Shown one piece after another: positions 12,291 through 23,898 of a DNA stretch of 64,000 nucleotides (position 1 is its first letter; every line of letters starts with the position of its first letter). Below the pieces are notes generated by a model. The model was not told the DNA's origin, searched no databases, and saw only the letters and a list, made by a program, of their open reading frames with translations. The position numbers were made by a program, and so were the translations under genes. The stretch is from Boswellia sacra (lineage: Eukaryota > Streptophyta > Magnoliopsida > Sapindales > Burseraceae): the NCBI GenBank assembly GCA_013180625.2, contig SNVD02011469.1:992001-1056000 (forward strand), read 5' to 3'.

Positions 12291-13177
12291 TTTTAATTTT
12301 GTTACAATATAAAAACCTATAATTTTTTTAAAAAAATATTATGAAAAACAACAAAGAAAAATTGAAAAGGTATTCTAAAAAATAATCTTGTATAGGAAAA
12401 AATTTGATGTTTTAACTAAAATTTTATTAATAAATCTATTTTTCTATAAATATTAAAAAAACTATTGTTAGAGATAAGAAAATAATATTTTTACTATTAA
12501 CTATTTATACAAACTTATATTATATCCTTAAATAATAATTATCATATTATCGATAATTTAATTAAATTATAACGTATCAATTTATGATTTGTAAAAATAA
12601 GTTTATATGGACGGTTGGTAATAATAATATTACACAAGGAACAAAGATATCAGCATTTCAATTTTTTTTTGGTTTAAAACTCCTTTTTAATATTTATGAA
12701 ATTATCCACAAGAAAATGCATGTAATTGTAATTCCAATATTTTAAAATTTCATCATTACACTCATAAGGACGGGCCCAGTATTTGGGCCTGATGAGATAT
12801 AGGGTGTCAAATTCTTGTCCCATAACCTTCCCATAGGGCCTAAACTCATAAGGGGCCAATTACCCTCTCTGGAGCAAATGTCCCACCCATTAATGTGGGC
12901 TATACCAGGCCCAAATGTATAGTATCAATTTGCCATCCAAGTGACTCAGAGAGGGCAAATTTTAGCAATTAAATTTCAATTAGAATAATATTATACTCAT
13001 AAATTTATATATAAATTGATGTGGTATTATTTTGTAATTATCACATCATCTGTTTTAGTTAGACTTGTTTAAGTTTACATAAGAGTATACATAAATTTGT
13101 ATAAAAGAGTAAACATAAATGTAATATTATACAAATTTTAGTATGCAAAATGGTTTATTGGTCTTATAGATATTTGT
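12291..13177. other. AT-rich intergenic DNA
   Basis: Nothing recognised as a gene. The part around 12970-13130 has weakly mirrored AT-rich ends and a GATGTGGTAT motif also found in the MITE at 47.4 kb, but the symmetry is too poor to call an element. Confidence 0.4.
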
Positions 13178-13185
13178 CTCTTGGT

Positions 13186-13957
13186 TAGACATGGCAAATT
13201 CTATATGACCCGTTAACACGATACGAACCCATTCGATAAAAATATGTTTTGGATTTAATATTATCGGATTGAGTCATTAACGGGTTAACACGGTAAAACC
13301 CGTTTGATATTGAACCGTGTTTTGGTTTATCTTTTAAAAAATCATTTCACCTATTAATATTAAGGCTAATATAGTAAATTTATTTATGATAAATAAAAAA
13401 TATAACAAATAGTAATTTATAACTATGTTTAACCTAATTAAAATTATTTTAATACAAATATGTCATCTTTTTCTTAGGTGTGTATGAGTAATAACATTTT
13501 GATGAGGAATACAAAAAGGAAACTTATAAAATGTTCTATTTTATTTTTAGAAATCATTTAATAATTGGACATTATCGATTATTTATCTTAAATATGCTTC
13601 AGATAGATTTTTAAATGATATTAGATACAATTTTTTTTTCATATTTTCGTAATACATTAAATTTGGATATTTCAATAGATTTCAAAATATTTGTTGGATT
13701 TTAAATTTATAAACTATTGGTTCTATTAAATATTTAGAATTTATACAAATCTTGTTACACATATTATTATCTAATTTGAAAATAAAAAACGGGTTAAATG
13801 GGTTGGATTCGGGTAATACGTTAAGTTAATAGCCGGGTTTGTGTTTTAAAATTTAGATCCAATAAATTAATAGGTCGGATTTTGATTAATATAATTTAAC
13901 ATGATACGAATATAAAACAACACGAAATCACTGTAACACGACCGGTTGTCAGGTCTA
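13186..13957. mobile_element. Non-autonomous hAT-like element, about 0.77 kb
   Basis: The left end reads TAGACATGGCAA and the right end, read on the minus strand, TAGACCTGACAA; both resemble hAT ends of the TAG..TGGCAA type. The inner part has repeated CGGGTTAACACG and ACCCGTTTGA-like motifs near both ends and an AT-rich centre without any open frame. The flanks are CTCTTGGT (13178-13185) and CTTTTGGC (13958-13965), which could be an 8-bp target duplication with two changes. The hAT assignment rests on end motif and target length and is inferred. Confidence 0.6.
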
Positions 13958-13965
13958 CTTTTGGC

Positions 13966-14376
13966 AACTGAAGTGAATAATTACTGAGAAATAACAATTA
14001 TGATTTATATACGGAACTTTTTACAAAATTTTTCTATGCATACCATTTATTCTGAAAATGAAAGAAAATCTCTTTAGCATTTTGATAAGTAAAAGAGGAA
14101 AACATGGTAATTTATTAAAAAAAAAAATCTAACAACAATTGATGTCTTCATGTTGCACTACGTACAGGACATAGCTTTCCAGAATTTATTTGTTCCAAAT
14201 CCCAATTATTCCACTAGTTGTTGATTCATTATCTATAAATTTTGGGACTTATTAGCGTTCTGGAAATCATATAACAATGTTGGCCATGTCAGTTCCTGAA
14301 GAGTTATTGGCTCATTGTTACTTCTTTCCTTTTTATTTTTATTTTTTTTGTAATTTCAATTATCTATATATTATCG
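13966..14376 (-). other. 3' flank of the ABCC8-like gene
   Basis: No gene. About 14060-14376 is the parent of the duplicated flank found at 4432-4740, sharing AGCATTTTGATAA and the following poly-A and GTCTTCA segments in order. It should contain the transporter's 3' UTR. Confidence 0.6.
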
Positions 14377-17300
14377 TCAATATTGATAGTTGTTCAAGTT
14401 TTGGTAGGAGTTTCTCCTGCAACTGGACCAGTATTCAGCCACAAGCTTGGAAAATGAGGAATTAGTCTCCATAAGCTTTGAAGGTTCATCAAACTCTATC
14501 AGTTTCCCTGAAAATGAACCAAGATGTTGATATTGATTAGCATGAGCTGATAGATTGAATGTGATTGAAGTAATTAAGATTTATAAGAAGCTTACCATAA
14601 GAGAGGACCATGACCATGTCACTGTCAATAACTGTGGGTACTCTATGAGCTACAGTTATCACTGTGCAATTGCTGAACTCCTGTCTGATAATTCTCTGGA
14701 GAATGGCATCTGTTGCAGAGTCTATCGATGCAGTGGCTTCATCTAGAACTAGAATTCTGTTTCTTTTGAGGAGGACTCTTCCAAGGCAGAAGAGCTGGCG
14801 CTGCCCAGCACTCCAATTTTCACCTTCGTCACTCACTGTATAGACATCCATAGTCAGATATACATGTTCATGTTAAGTTAAAATGTGCAGCTTTGTGATC
14901 ACACTAATAGAAGTTCTACATTCACCTTCCAAATCAATATAAATAGTCTGTTGCCATAGTTGTCTCAAATTGAAATTGAATAGATGTAAAGCGAGGTCTT
15001 AGGTTTATAAAATGAATTGGTCTCTTCATTCAATAAACTAGTCTCTTAGGTTTGACATCTGATCTATTTAAAATAACAAATTATCAATATGAGGACTTGG
15101 CCTTGAACAAATACGGTTAGTGGCACAGAGAAAACTAATGCAAATATAGGTTTGTTCGAGACAGAAATTGTGAATAGGCTAGTATTATTAATGGAAAGTT
15201 GGTTCCTTTGGTAGGACATCTAGTATATTATTAGTTGGACACATATCAAGAGGTGTTTTTCTGAAATAAACTTACCAGACGAGTCTAGTTTATCGGGTAG
15301 GTTGCTGATTGTTGCCTTAAGCTGACACTTCTCCAGAGCCTACAATCAAAGACATTCATTTCATCAGTGAAATTAATCTCCTAATATACATCAATAAGAT
15401 TCTGTTTTCTACACTAGTTTTTACTTGTCATAAAAGGAATTAAGCAGCTGGCTCACCTTCCATATTTCATCATCTGAGTAGAGGCCTAGAGGATCCAAGT
15501 TAGTTCTAACACTGCCCCTAAAAAGAGTTGGCTCTTGAGGGATGATGCTCAACTTCATCCTCAAATCTTTTAGACCCATTGAGCAAATGTCGAGTCCATC
15601 TATCAGAATTGAACCACCTGCAGGCTCTACCAAACGAAACAAAGCACTTATAAGTGTGGTTTTCCCACTTCCAGTCCTTCCCACAACTCCTACTTTAGTC
15701 CCTTCACTGAATGTGCAGGTGATCCCCTTGAGTACTAATGGAGCATTTGGACGGTATCTAATCTGTTACCAAACAGAATAAAGAACAGTTAAATTAAGCA
15801 GAATCAAGTGATCTCCAGGTGAACTACAACAAAGAAGAAGCTCACCTGGCTCACCAGGGGATCATAGCATTTGTAAGTATTAGAGAAATTTCTGGCTTAC
15901 ACTGGAGGACTATTTGCTTGAACTATGCCTTACTTTAGCACCATTATTGCTTAAAGATTCTAAACAACAAATCAACTAGTAGAGGATCTGAGAACTTTAA
16001 CTCGTCTAATGGATTGAAACACTTTCCGCTAAAAATATCAGTTTCATTAGGTTTCTAATTACCTTCAGTTCCTGCAGCTCTATCCTACCCTTAAAAGGCC
16101 ATGATGATGGTGGTCTCTTGTCTTCCACAGTTGCTGGAGGCTCTGGTGGTATGTGCATGAACTGTTTTATCCTCTCAACCGAGATGATGTAATTTGCTAA
16201 GTAGCTGTACCATCGTGTCCAGAAAACTTGGGTGCCTGTTAATGTAAGTGCGTAGGAAAGAGAGAGTCCAACAAGCCCTGCAAACAGAAGCTAAACAATT
16301 AACATCTAATGAACATTGAAAAGGACCAATTTTTTAATGAAGAATGTTACCTGGAGCTACAAAGCCTTTGGGAATTAAAACAAGAAGAAAAGCAGCAGTG
16401 AAAAGGGTCACGTTCTGGACTGCCTCTATTCTTAGAATTAGCCACTCCATGACACCATTAGAATGAAAGAAAAGTATGGCATCTGTATCAACAAGCTTTA
16501 GGTAGTTTTTAAAGAACCTCTCTACCATGTTAAAGGCTCTTATTGTGACCACTCCAAGCGATGTCTCAGCTGTATAATTCATGACAGGAGCTTTCGTTGT
16601 TCCATTGATTCTGATTAGCTCCCTTGCAGTTGCTATATAATATCCCTTCAGTAAGAAAAAATCAAATGGAATGTAACTTCGTCTTTTTTCATTCACTACT
16701 TAAAGGAGAACTGAAGATATCAAGAAGAAAAATTTGATCCACCTGAACGTATTTAACTGCTACCATAGCAAGAATGGCTACAATGAGAACTTGCCATGTT
16801 ACAAATGTCATAATCGCAATCGTTGCTACAAGTTCAACACCAGCAGCAGCCACAAATAAAATGGAGAAAGGTATGTCAAAATCAAGCACAGTCAAATCTG
16901 ATGAAGCCTGCAAGCAAGATAGTATTATCAACAAGAATGTTAAGCAGATGGTTTCAATTGCATCTAAGTACATTAGAGCATAATATTACGATAGAGCTCA
17001 TACTCGGGTTAAAATCCTTCCAACAGGAGTAGAGTCAAAGAAAAGCATTGGAGCTCTGAAAATGGAATTAATAAAACCCGAGAAGAATGCTCTCGAAGCT
17101 TTTAGTCCCAGATGAGCTGCATAATAGGATCTAAAGTATACGCAGACAGCACTAAGTGTTGAAACACCAGTGTAGACCCCGATTAAGATGCCATTAGTGA
17201 TTTTAGGAAATTCAATGGCATATGCTAACCAATAAGTTGCAACAGCCTGAAGAAGAACAAAACCAGCCTGAGCCAATATGCCAAAGCATAGAAGAAGAGT

Positions 17301-20300
17301 TCCTTGTGAGACAAGAAGATAATCTAGGAACGGCTTCCACCCAACATCACCAATCTCCTTTTCTTCCTCTTCTGTTAGTTGTACTCCTGGTAAACCCTTC
17401 ATAGAAATCTCTCCCTCACTGTTCTCTTTAGAGAGGGGAGTCCCTTTAGGCTCCTCTGGCCTGACCATTTGGTCCTTATCTAGCTGTTGAGCTTCTCCTT
17501 CACCTTCATTGTTTAAAGGATCCAGCATTGTTATTGCATCTTTATGAGCATTCACAAGCTGTTGAAATGCTGTCCCTACCAGCAACAGTTCTTGGTAGCT
17601 TCCTGATTGAATTATTTGTCCACCTTCCAAAACCTATAATAAAACAAAAACATTAACCTTGTTTGAATGAATCAAATAAATTGGATTACTAAATCATCAT
17701 GACTGTCACAGGAGTGAGAATTTACCAGAACTCTATCAACCTCAGATAGAAATTCCACTTGGTGAGTCACCAGAATGACAGTTTTACTTGCTAAAGCAGC
17801 CATGACACAGTCCTGCAATAGAGAAAATGAGGCTCTAAATTATGTTGGTTTAATGCGTGCATTTAGAGAAGCTTGAAATTTTTTACATACATTGAATAGA
17901 GTCGCAGCTGTATGTGCGTCAACTGCACTGAAAGGATCATCAAGAAGATAGATGTCAGCATCATTATAGACAGCTCGGGCGAGTTGAATCCTCTGTTTTT
18001 GTCCTCCACTCATGTTAAGTCCTCTCTGACCTATTTCAGTGAGATCACCATGGGGAAAACTATTAATGTCCTTATCTAAAGCACAGGCTTTTATAGCCCT
18101 ATTATATCTGTCCTTGTCCATTGGCTTCCCATAGAGTATGTTATCGCGAATGGTTCCACTTTGGATCCAAGAAGTTTGAGATACATAGGCAATGGATCCA
18201 TATACGTTAACCTATTTAAAAGGCATCAGAAAACTGAAATTAGTGGCACAACTTTATTGTGATATTGCTTAAATTTAAGTTTAATACTCACAGTTCCTGA
18301 AATTCTTGGTATTTCTCCAAGTATGGCATACAAGAGTGACGACTTTCCAGCCCCAACTGAGCCGCAAACTGCAATTTTCTGTCCCCATTTCGCTTCCAAA
18401 TTTACATCCCTCAGAGTTGGAATGGAGAGCTCTGGATCCCAACTGAAATTGCCTTCTTGTATTTTCACACTTCTGTCTGACTTCTGCAATGAAATTCTCC
18501 TTACATCATCATTCTTGAGCTCATCATCGAGCAAAAATGTATTGATCCTATCGAATGAGACCTTGACTTGGATCATAACAGACAGAGCCTCAGGGATCAT
18601 TCTGACAGGCTCTCCCATGCTCCTCAGTGTTGCAAGAACTGTGAAGATGGTACTAGCATTTAGCGGGGCACTCCCAAATAAGGCGCATCCCAAAAAGATC
18701 GCTGAAGAAATGATTGTTGGAGACATCCAATATAGGACTGTGCCATAAGCCTTCTTTAACTGTAATTCAGACAACCATTTGAATTCTTTGTCTCGGCAAG
18801 AGTCAATTAAGTTTCTGAACTTCTCTTCCCATGTTTGCAACTTTATAATTTTCATACTGTTTAGGATCTCAGAAGTGGACCTGAGTCTCTCATCTTGTGC
18901 AATCATGAATTCTGATTGATACTTTTGTATCATGTTTGCAAATGGCACATTAAGGAGTCCACAGATGAGAAGGGGAATTAAACCAGGAAGTGCACCAAGA
19001 CCAACAACCCCAAAAAGGACCCCAATGGCTAAAAAGAGTTGCAATGATAAGCTCCATGTTGAATGGAACCACCAAGGAAATTCTCCCATTCTGTAAGCAT
19101 CAACTGCAATATAATTCACGATCTCTCCATTTGAGTGCCTTCTCCTACCCAAACTAGAAAGCTTTAGCTGCTTCTGATAGACTGCCACCATTAAAGCTGA
19201 TCTCATCCTCAATCCTGATCTTCTTGAACCAAAGTAAGAATGCCTCTGAGATAAAGACTCAACCACCTTAGTAATTATCAAGCACCCCACAATGGAGAGA
19301 CCTTCGTGCAAATTTTCCTCACTGCGGTTGGAATAATTAACAAAAGCATAGAGCAAAAGAGGAAGAACTACAACAGCAATTGTCCTAAGTAATGCACAAA
19401 CTGCTATGACTACATTCTCTTTCCAGTAAACTTTTGTGATGGCCTGAAGAACCAAGTTCCCTGTATTGTTTGACTTCTTCACGCTTACGAGGGGCTCCCA
19501 TGCTCTGGCAAACTTCTGATATGCTAAGTTGGCTTCATCCTCAGGAACCAGAGAAGGAATATCTTCCAAAACTAATGGTTTTGAGTAACCCAAAGAAAGC
19601 AAAGGACTAATCCAAGAAAATATCAGTATGCTCAGAAAACTAGCCTTGCCTAGTTCAGTTTGGCTCTTTGCAGCCTTTTCAACCAACAAAGGCTCAGATA
19701 AACTCTGATCTTCTGTACCCTGGGAAGCAAAATGGGTGAAGTTTCTAAAGGCGCAAAAGAGCAACAAAAGGTTTATAGGCAAAGGCAACGTGTCAAACAC
19801 TTGAATTCTATGTGTTCTTGATAGGATTTCAATGTTGAGAGCTGACACTAACAAAGCAAAGGACAACCACCATAGAGAGGTGAGAATTTTGATCCATTTA
19901 GACCTTTTGACAAGCAATGAGATTGCCAAGGACATCCAAATCAGTCCTCTAACAATGTGAACCAACCAGCTCAAATTATCAAATCCTTCAGCTTTGGCTT
20001 TGAAATTCCACAAACCATTACCAAAGTATGCAATACTAATAAGAGCACAACAGATTGAAGCAACTACAGAAACCCAGTCCCTTCTATTGCTCCCACAGCT
20101 GCCAGGCTTTGTGATGGAAGCTACAAGCAAAGACAGATAAAAAACAGAGAGAAATGCAATATTGGTAACATCTATGATAGTTCTTTGCATGCAAAAAGAA
20201 CCCAAATCAAGTTCACCTCCACAAATCCAAGAGAGCCCCCCTGTAAATTCATAGAAACAGAACCAAGTAGAATCAGCATACTTCATGCGGAAGTTACAAA

Positions 20301-20898
20301 GGCAAAAAAGACAATGAATTTGTGATGTTAAGTGAATATGTGAGAGCAAACCAACTGCAACAAAAATATGGTTAATGAAGAACGAAGCAAAATGAAACAA
20401 AATATAGTTTACATTTTTATTCCTGTTATATGCATCAAAACCTTCAAGAAAATAGTTATTTTGTATTACTTATTATTATTTGTCTTGAAAAGGTAAAATT
20501 GTTATTCTCTTAGAATAAAACAACTCAGCCAGTATACTTTTCCATATTAGTACCTCAAAACATCCAGCAAAACTATAACTCTTGTGTTCATAAATGATAA
20601 GATTTGTGCAACTTTAATGCAGAATCATATGAAGGTGTCAATTATAGGAAGAGAATACACACTGATGTTCATTATTTTCTCACTCTATGTCCAAACATAT
20701 AATCTTAATCAAAAACCACATAAAGAGCAATAAATGCTCATGCAAAATCCACAAAAAAAAAAAAAGACGAAGCATAAACTAGTACTGAACATAGCCATCA
20801 ACTTAAGCAAGTATACCATACATATACGTGTGTGTGCGTGTGATATGAACGTGAGAAGGGAATGAAGAGATACCAAGTGAGCTCCCCCAGAAAGCCAT
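14377..20898 (-). CDS. ABCC8: ABC transporter C family (MRP type), ABCC8-like
   Basis: Twelve coding exons: 20898-20874, 20240-18292, 18211-17891, 17812-17726, 17633-17004, 16907-16743, 16645-16351, 16277-16063, 15762-15457, 15339 to about 15276, 14835-14596, 14507-14377; about 1475 residues, the usual size of plant full ABCC proteins. It should be an ATP-driven membrane exporter of conjugates or organic anions, often vacuolar; substrate and membrane are not shown by sequence. The order is hydrophobic TMD0, TMD1, NBD1, TMD2, NBD2. NBD1 has Walker A GSVGAGKS (635-642), signature MSGGQ (725-729), Walker B ending LLDD (about 750, Asp instead of Glu as usual in ABCC) and His782. NBD2 has Walker A GRTGSGKT (1257-1264), signature SAGQ (about 1361), catalytic Glu near 1385 and His near 1416. 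The C-terminal LVAEYWSSC motif suggests the ABCC8/ABCC10 branch. The left edge of exon 10 is uncertain by two bases but frame continuity requires a 64-base exon. Confidence 0.92.
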
Positions 20899-23000
20899 TA
20901 TTGCAGAAGTGACTCTCTCCTTTCAGTTTTCTTTTGCAGCACAATAACAGCAGCTCTAGTAGGAAAGACACAACTCAAAGACCTGCTTAAGAAGTGGGAC
21001 CACAGTAACTATTAAACCAAACTAAAGATGAATCCGGTACTGAATCCTCTCACCGCTTACTTTCTTGTTTCATTTAACTTGTGCTTTCTAGTGTGAATGC
21101 TTTGGCAGGTTTTGTTCAGAAGATATGTGGCTGCAGCTAATAAGTTCTATTTTTAAGGTATAGGCATTGTTTGTCCCTACACGTATGTACTGCATGGGTG
21201 CATGTCCATAACCACTAACCCTTGTTTGAAGCCAATCATGGATCTGCTATATATTTTTTCTTTCGGTGCCCATTGTGTTACATTCTATATAGCTTCATTA
21301 TTCCCTTTCGAGGTTAAAAAATTGATAATTTCACTTATGAGAGATATGTGAGGAACATAATTGAAAAATTAAAATGTATATATTTTAAGAAAAACAATTT
21401 ATGATGATAATATTATAATGCAATTTGGCATTCTTCCATATTAATAATTGTAGTCCAAAATTAATTAGCAGTCTTTATATATATAACGACTACAAGAGTT
21501 CGTAAACAAATATTATTCGAAGTTGAATCCAATTTCGTATCAAACACTATATAAAACTAATATTTTAGCTGTCATTTCAGTCCATTCCACCAATCTAGAG
21601 CCACCACCATACTTTGTCTTGCATTCTAAACAATGCTAAAGAAGCAGTCTTTAATTTGTCTCTTCAGCTGGCGCATATTCACATATGCTACATCTTGAGA
21701 GACTTTTAATTTCTTATTAAATTCTCAAACTTAATTTAGTCTCAACTCGAGACTTGACAGCAGCCGGATCCAGGGCCATTTGCTGTAACTTAAATTAACC
21801 TCTACATTAATTCTGACAAAAATCCTGATTTCTCTTATCTTCTTTTTCAAAGGACATAAAGAATAAATCAAATTACAAAATATATGCAGTCAAAATAGTC
21901 AGAGCGGTCATGTTATAGTATAAGCTGTCACATTATTAATTATATGCCTCAGCCTGTCCTTACCTTCTCTAGATTGGAATGGTTGTGGAGTTTTTTGCAG
22001 ATTCCACAAGAATATAAACCTACAATAATGACATTGGAATTTGGTGCATTTGGGACCATAAAATGCTCCATGACAAGGAAAATTGCAGTAACAGCTAAAA
22101 CATATTCATTAATTATAAGCAGGAACCTTACCATCACTCGCTGTTGCACTTGCGTGTAGAGCTCCTGTTGTAGCTGTTGCACTTGCGTGTAGAGCTCCTG
22201 TTGTAGTGAATATCCAGCTATTATATCAGCATATGAATATATACTTTTTCTGGTTGATTCAAGATGGATTTCTTTTTTTTTTTTTAAGTATTAATTAACT
22301 TCAATTCGTTTGTAAAGACGCTCTCATGTTAACACATTTGAGTTTTGATTTTCTATACGAGAAAATATACATTAACATATATCACTCTCAAAATTCAAAG
22401 AACTTCAATACCAACCACGTACTCTTACATCAAAACAAAACATTAAAAAACAATCAAACCGTAAAAAAATTAAATATGTAGTCGAAAATGGGTTCAACAA
22501 TGATCATTTTATTGACCTGTTTTTCCAATGTTATGTTTTGAGGTATTTACTGCAAAGTAATTTCATTAATATAACTACCGGAAAACTTCAATAGAAGGGG
22601 GAAATGATTAGCGAAACCATTAATTGGTCATTGCTTAATGATGGACTTTCTGACTTTCTGTTGGAGTATTTTTTGGGTATGTAGCACATGCAGCGGTCTA
22701 AATTAAGCAGGAAATTCAACAATTTCCCCATTCATTGAATGAAATAAAACCAATAAAAAGCATGCAATGATTATTAATTCACCAAATATACAATCCAATT
22801 AATCCTTGTAATTTACTCTTTACTATAAAAACAACTTATAAAATTTCCTTCTGTTCAGTACTCAATTATTAGATTGTTGATTTTTAATCAAGGTAGGCGA
22901 TGTTGTGATTATCTTACAATTTGCGTTCACATCATCACCTCGTTAATTTATTATTTGACAGCGATCACTTCCTGCAAAAATGTTCTTCATATGAATCAAT
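20899..23000. other. ABCC promoter side and intergenic DNA
   Basis: The first few hundred bases are the upstream region of the ABCC8-like gene on the minus strand. The rest is AT-rich. Short frames at 21944-22182 exist on both strands, include a readable GICKKLHNHSNL on the minus strand, and match no family that I recognise. Confidence 0.45.
22141..22206. repeat. Perfect tandem duplication, 2 x 33 bp
   Basis: The unit starts CTGTTGCACTTGCGTGTAGA and is repeated head to tail without a change, at 22141-22173 and 22174-22206. The identity implies a recent slippage or repair event. No function is evident. Confidence 0.9.
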
Positions 23001-23310
23001 ACTACTGTTATGGCCATAATAATATTGGGCCTAATTGTCTCTAACACAGTAAGCTCATTATTGTGGTCCATTATCTGAGCCCATTATCTGGGTCCCACAA
23101 TGACCCATCCCAGCTCAATTATTATTACCGTATCCCATTACATGGGCCCATTACAGTAAGCAACTGTTATGACCATAATAATGTTGGGCCTAATTGTCTC
23201 TAACACAGTAAGCCCATTACTGTGGTCCATTATCTAGGCCCATTATCTGGGTCCCATAATGACCCAGCCCAGCTCAATTATTATTACCGTATCCCACTAT
23301 CTGGGCCCAT

Positions 23311-23490
23311 TACAGTAAGCCCATTACTGTATCCCATTATCTGGGCCAATTACAGTAAGCCCATTACTGTATCCCATTAGCTGGGCCTATTACAGTAAGC
23401 CCATTACTGTATCCTACTATCCGGGCCCATACGGTAAGCCCATTACCGTATCCCATTACATGGGCCCATTACAGTAAGCCCATTACTGTA
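23311..23490 (+). repeat. Five hairpin units in LTR U3, period about 40 bp
   Basis: Each unit has TACAGTAA, a five-base GCCCA loop, then TTACTGTA, which pairs perfectly over eight bases. Copies sit at 23311-23331, 23351-23371, 23391-23411, 23430-23450 and 23470-23490. The fourth copy reads TACGGTAA..TTACCGTA, so both sides of one pair changed together. The same five lie in the 3' LTR from 31276 to 31455, where the second copy has one mismatched base. Confidence 0.9.
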
Positions 23491-23542
23491 GCCCATCGTC
23501 TGGGCCTATTATCTGGGTTCCACAATGGCCCATTCCGACTCC

Positions 23543-23550
23543 TATATAAA
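23543..23550 (+). promoter_or_regulatory. TATA box of the 5' LTR
   Basis: TATATAAA sits in an otherwise C-rich context (CTCCTATATAAACCC) with a pyrimidine-rich stretch downstream. It is the obvious core promoter for the element's sense transcript. Confidence 0.75.
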
Positions 23551-23824
23551 CCCTCCGGAACGTTGCTCAAGGTAAGTTGACAAATGCACATTTTTCTGAA
23601 CTTATTATCTCTCTACAATTCCTCTATTTTTGAGAGCTTCTCTCTCTAGGAATTTCTCTCAGAAAATTCCGGAGTGCCGGATACTGACTTGAGCGTCGGA
23701 GGGTCACCGCCGGCACCACCGCCGGAACCCCTGACCGTTTTTCTGTGCTCGCAGGACCGGACCCGTCGCACGACCCGAGCTCCGACCCGCTCCCCCGGCC
23801 GTCCGGAAATCGTGCATCAACAGT

Positions 23825-23841
23825 TGGCGTCGTCTGTGGGA
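23825..23841 (+). other. Primer binding site of the LTR element
   Basis: TGGCGTCGTCTGTGGGA begins two bases after the end of the 5' LTR. It matches the TGGCGCCGTCTGTGGGA type seen after the LTR of many plant gypsy elements, as I recall. The primer tRNA is not assigned here. Confidence 0.7.
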
Positions 23842-23898
23842 AACGACAATCTAAGCCTCTTTAGTTGTTGCTCTCATCCTAACGTACTCAAAAACATC

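Larger units (their letters stand above)
23006..23822 (+). repeat. 5' LTR (817 bp)
   Basis: Starts TG and ends CA. The first 159 bases are repeated directly after themselves from 23165, so the terminal TGTTATGG sequence also occurs inside the LTR; the 3' LTR shares this. U3 then holds a run of roughly 40-bp units built on GGGCCCATTACAGTAAGC. A TATA box lies at 23543-23550 and a pyrimidine-rich leader follows. Confidence 0.95.

Noticed and set aside
12960..13140. Possible second Mutator-like MITE sharing a GATGTGGTAT motif
   Set aside because: The ends match poorly in reverse complement and no clear target duplication is seen.
21944..22182. Overlapping frames on both strands, one with GICKKLHNHSNL
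   Set aside because: Short, no known family, no splice context that extends it; left unassigned.
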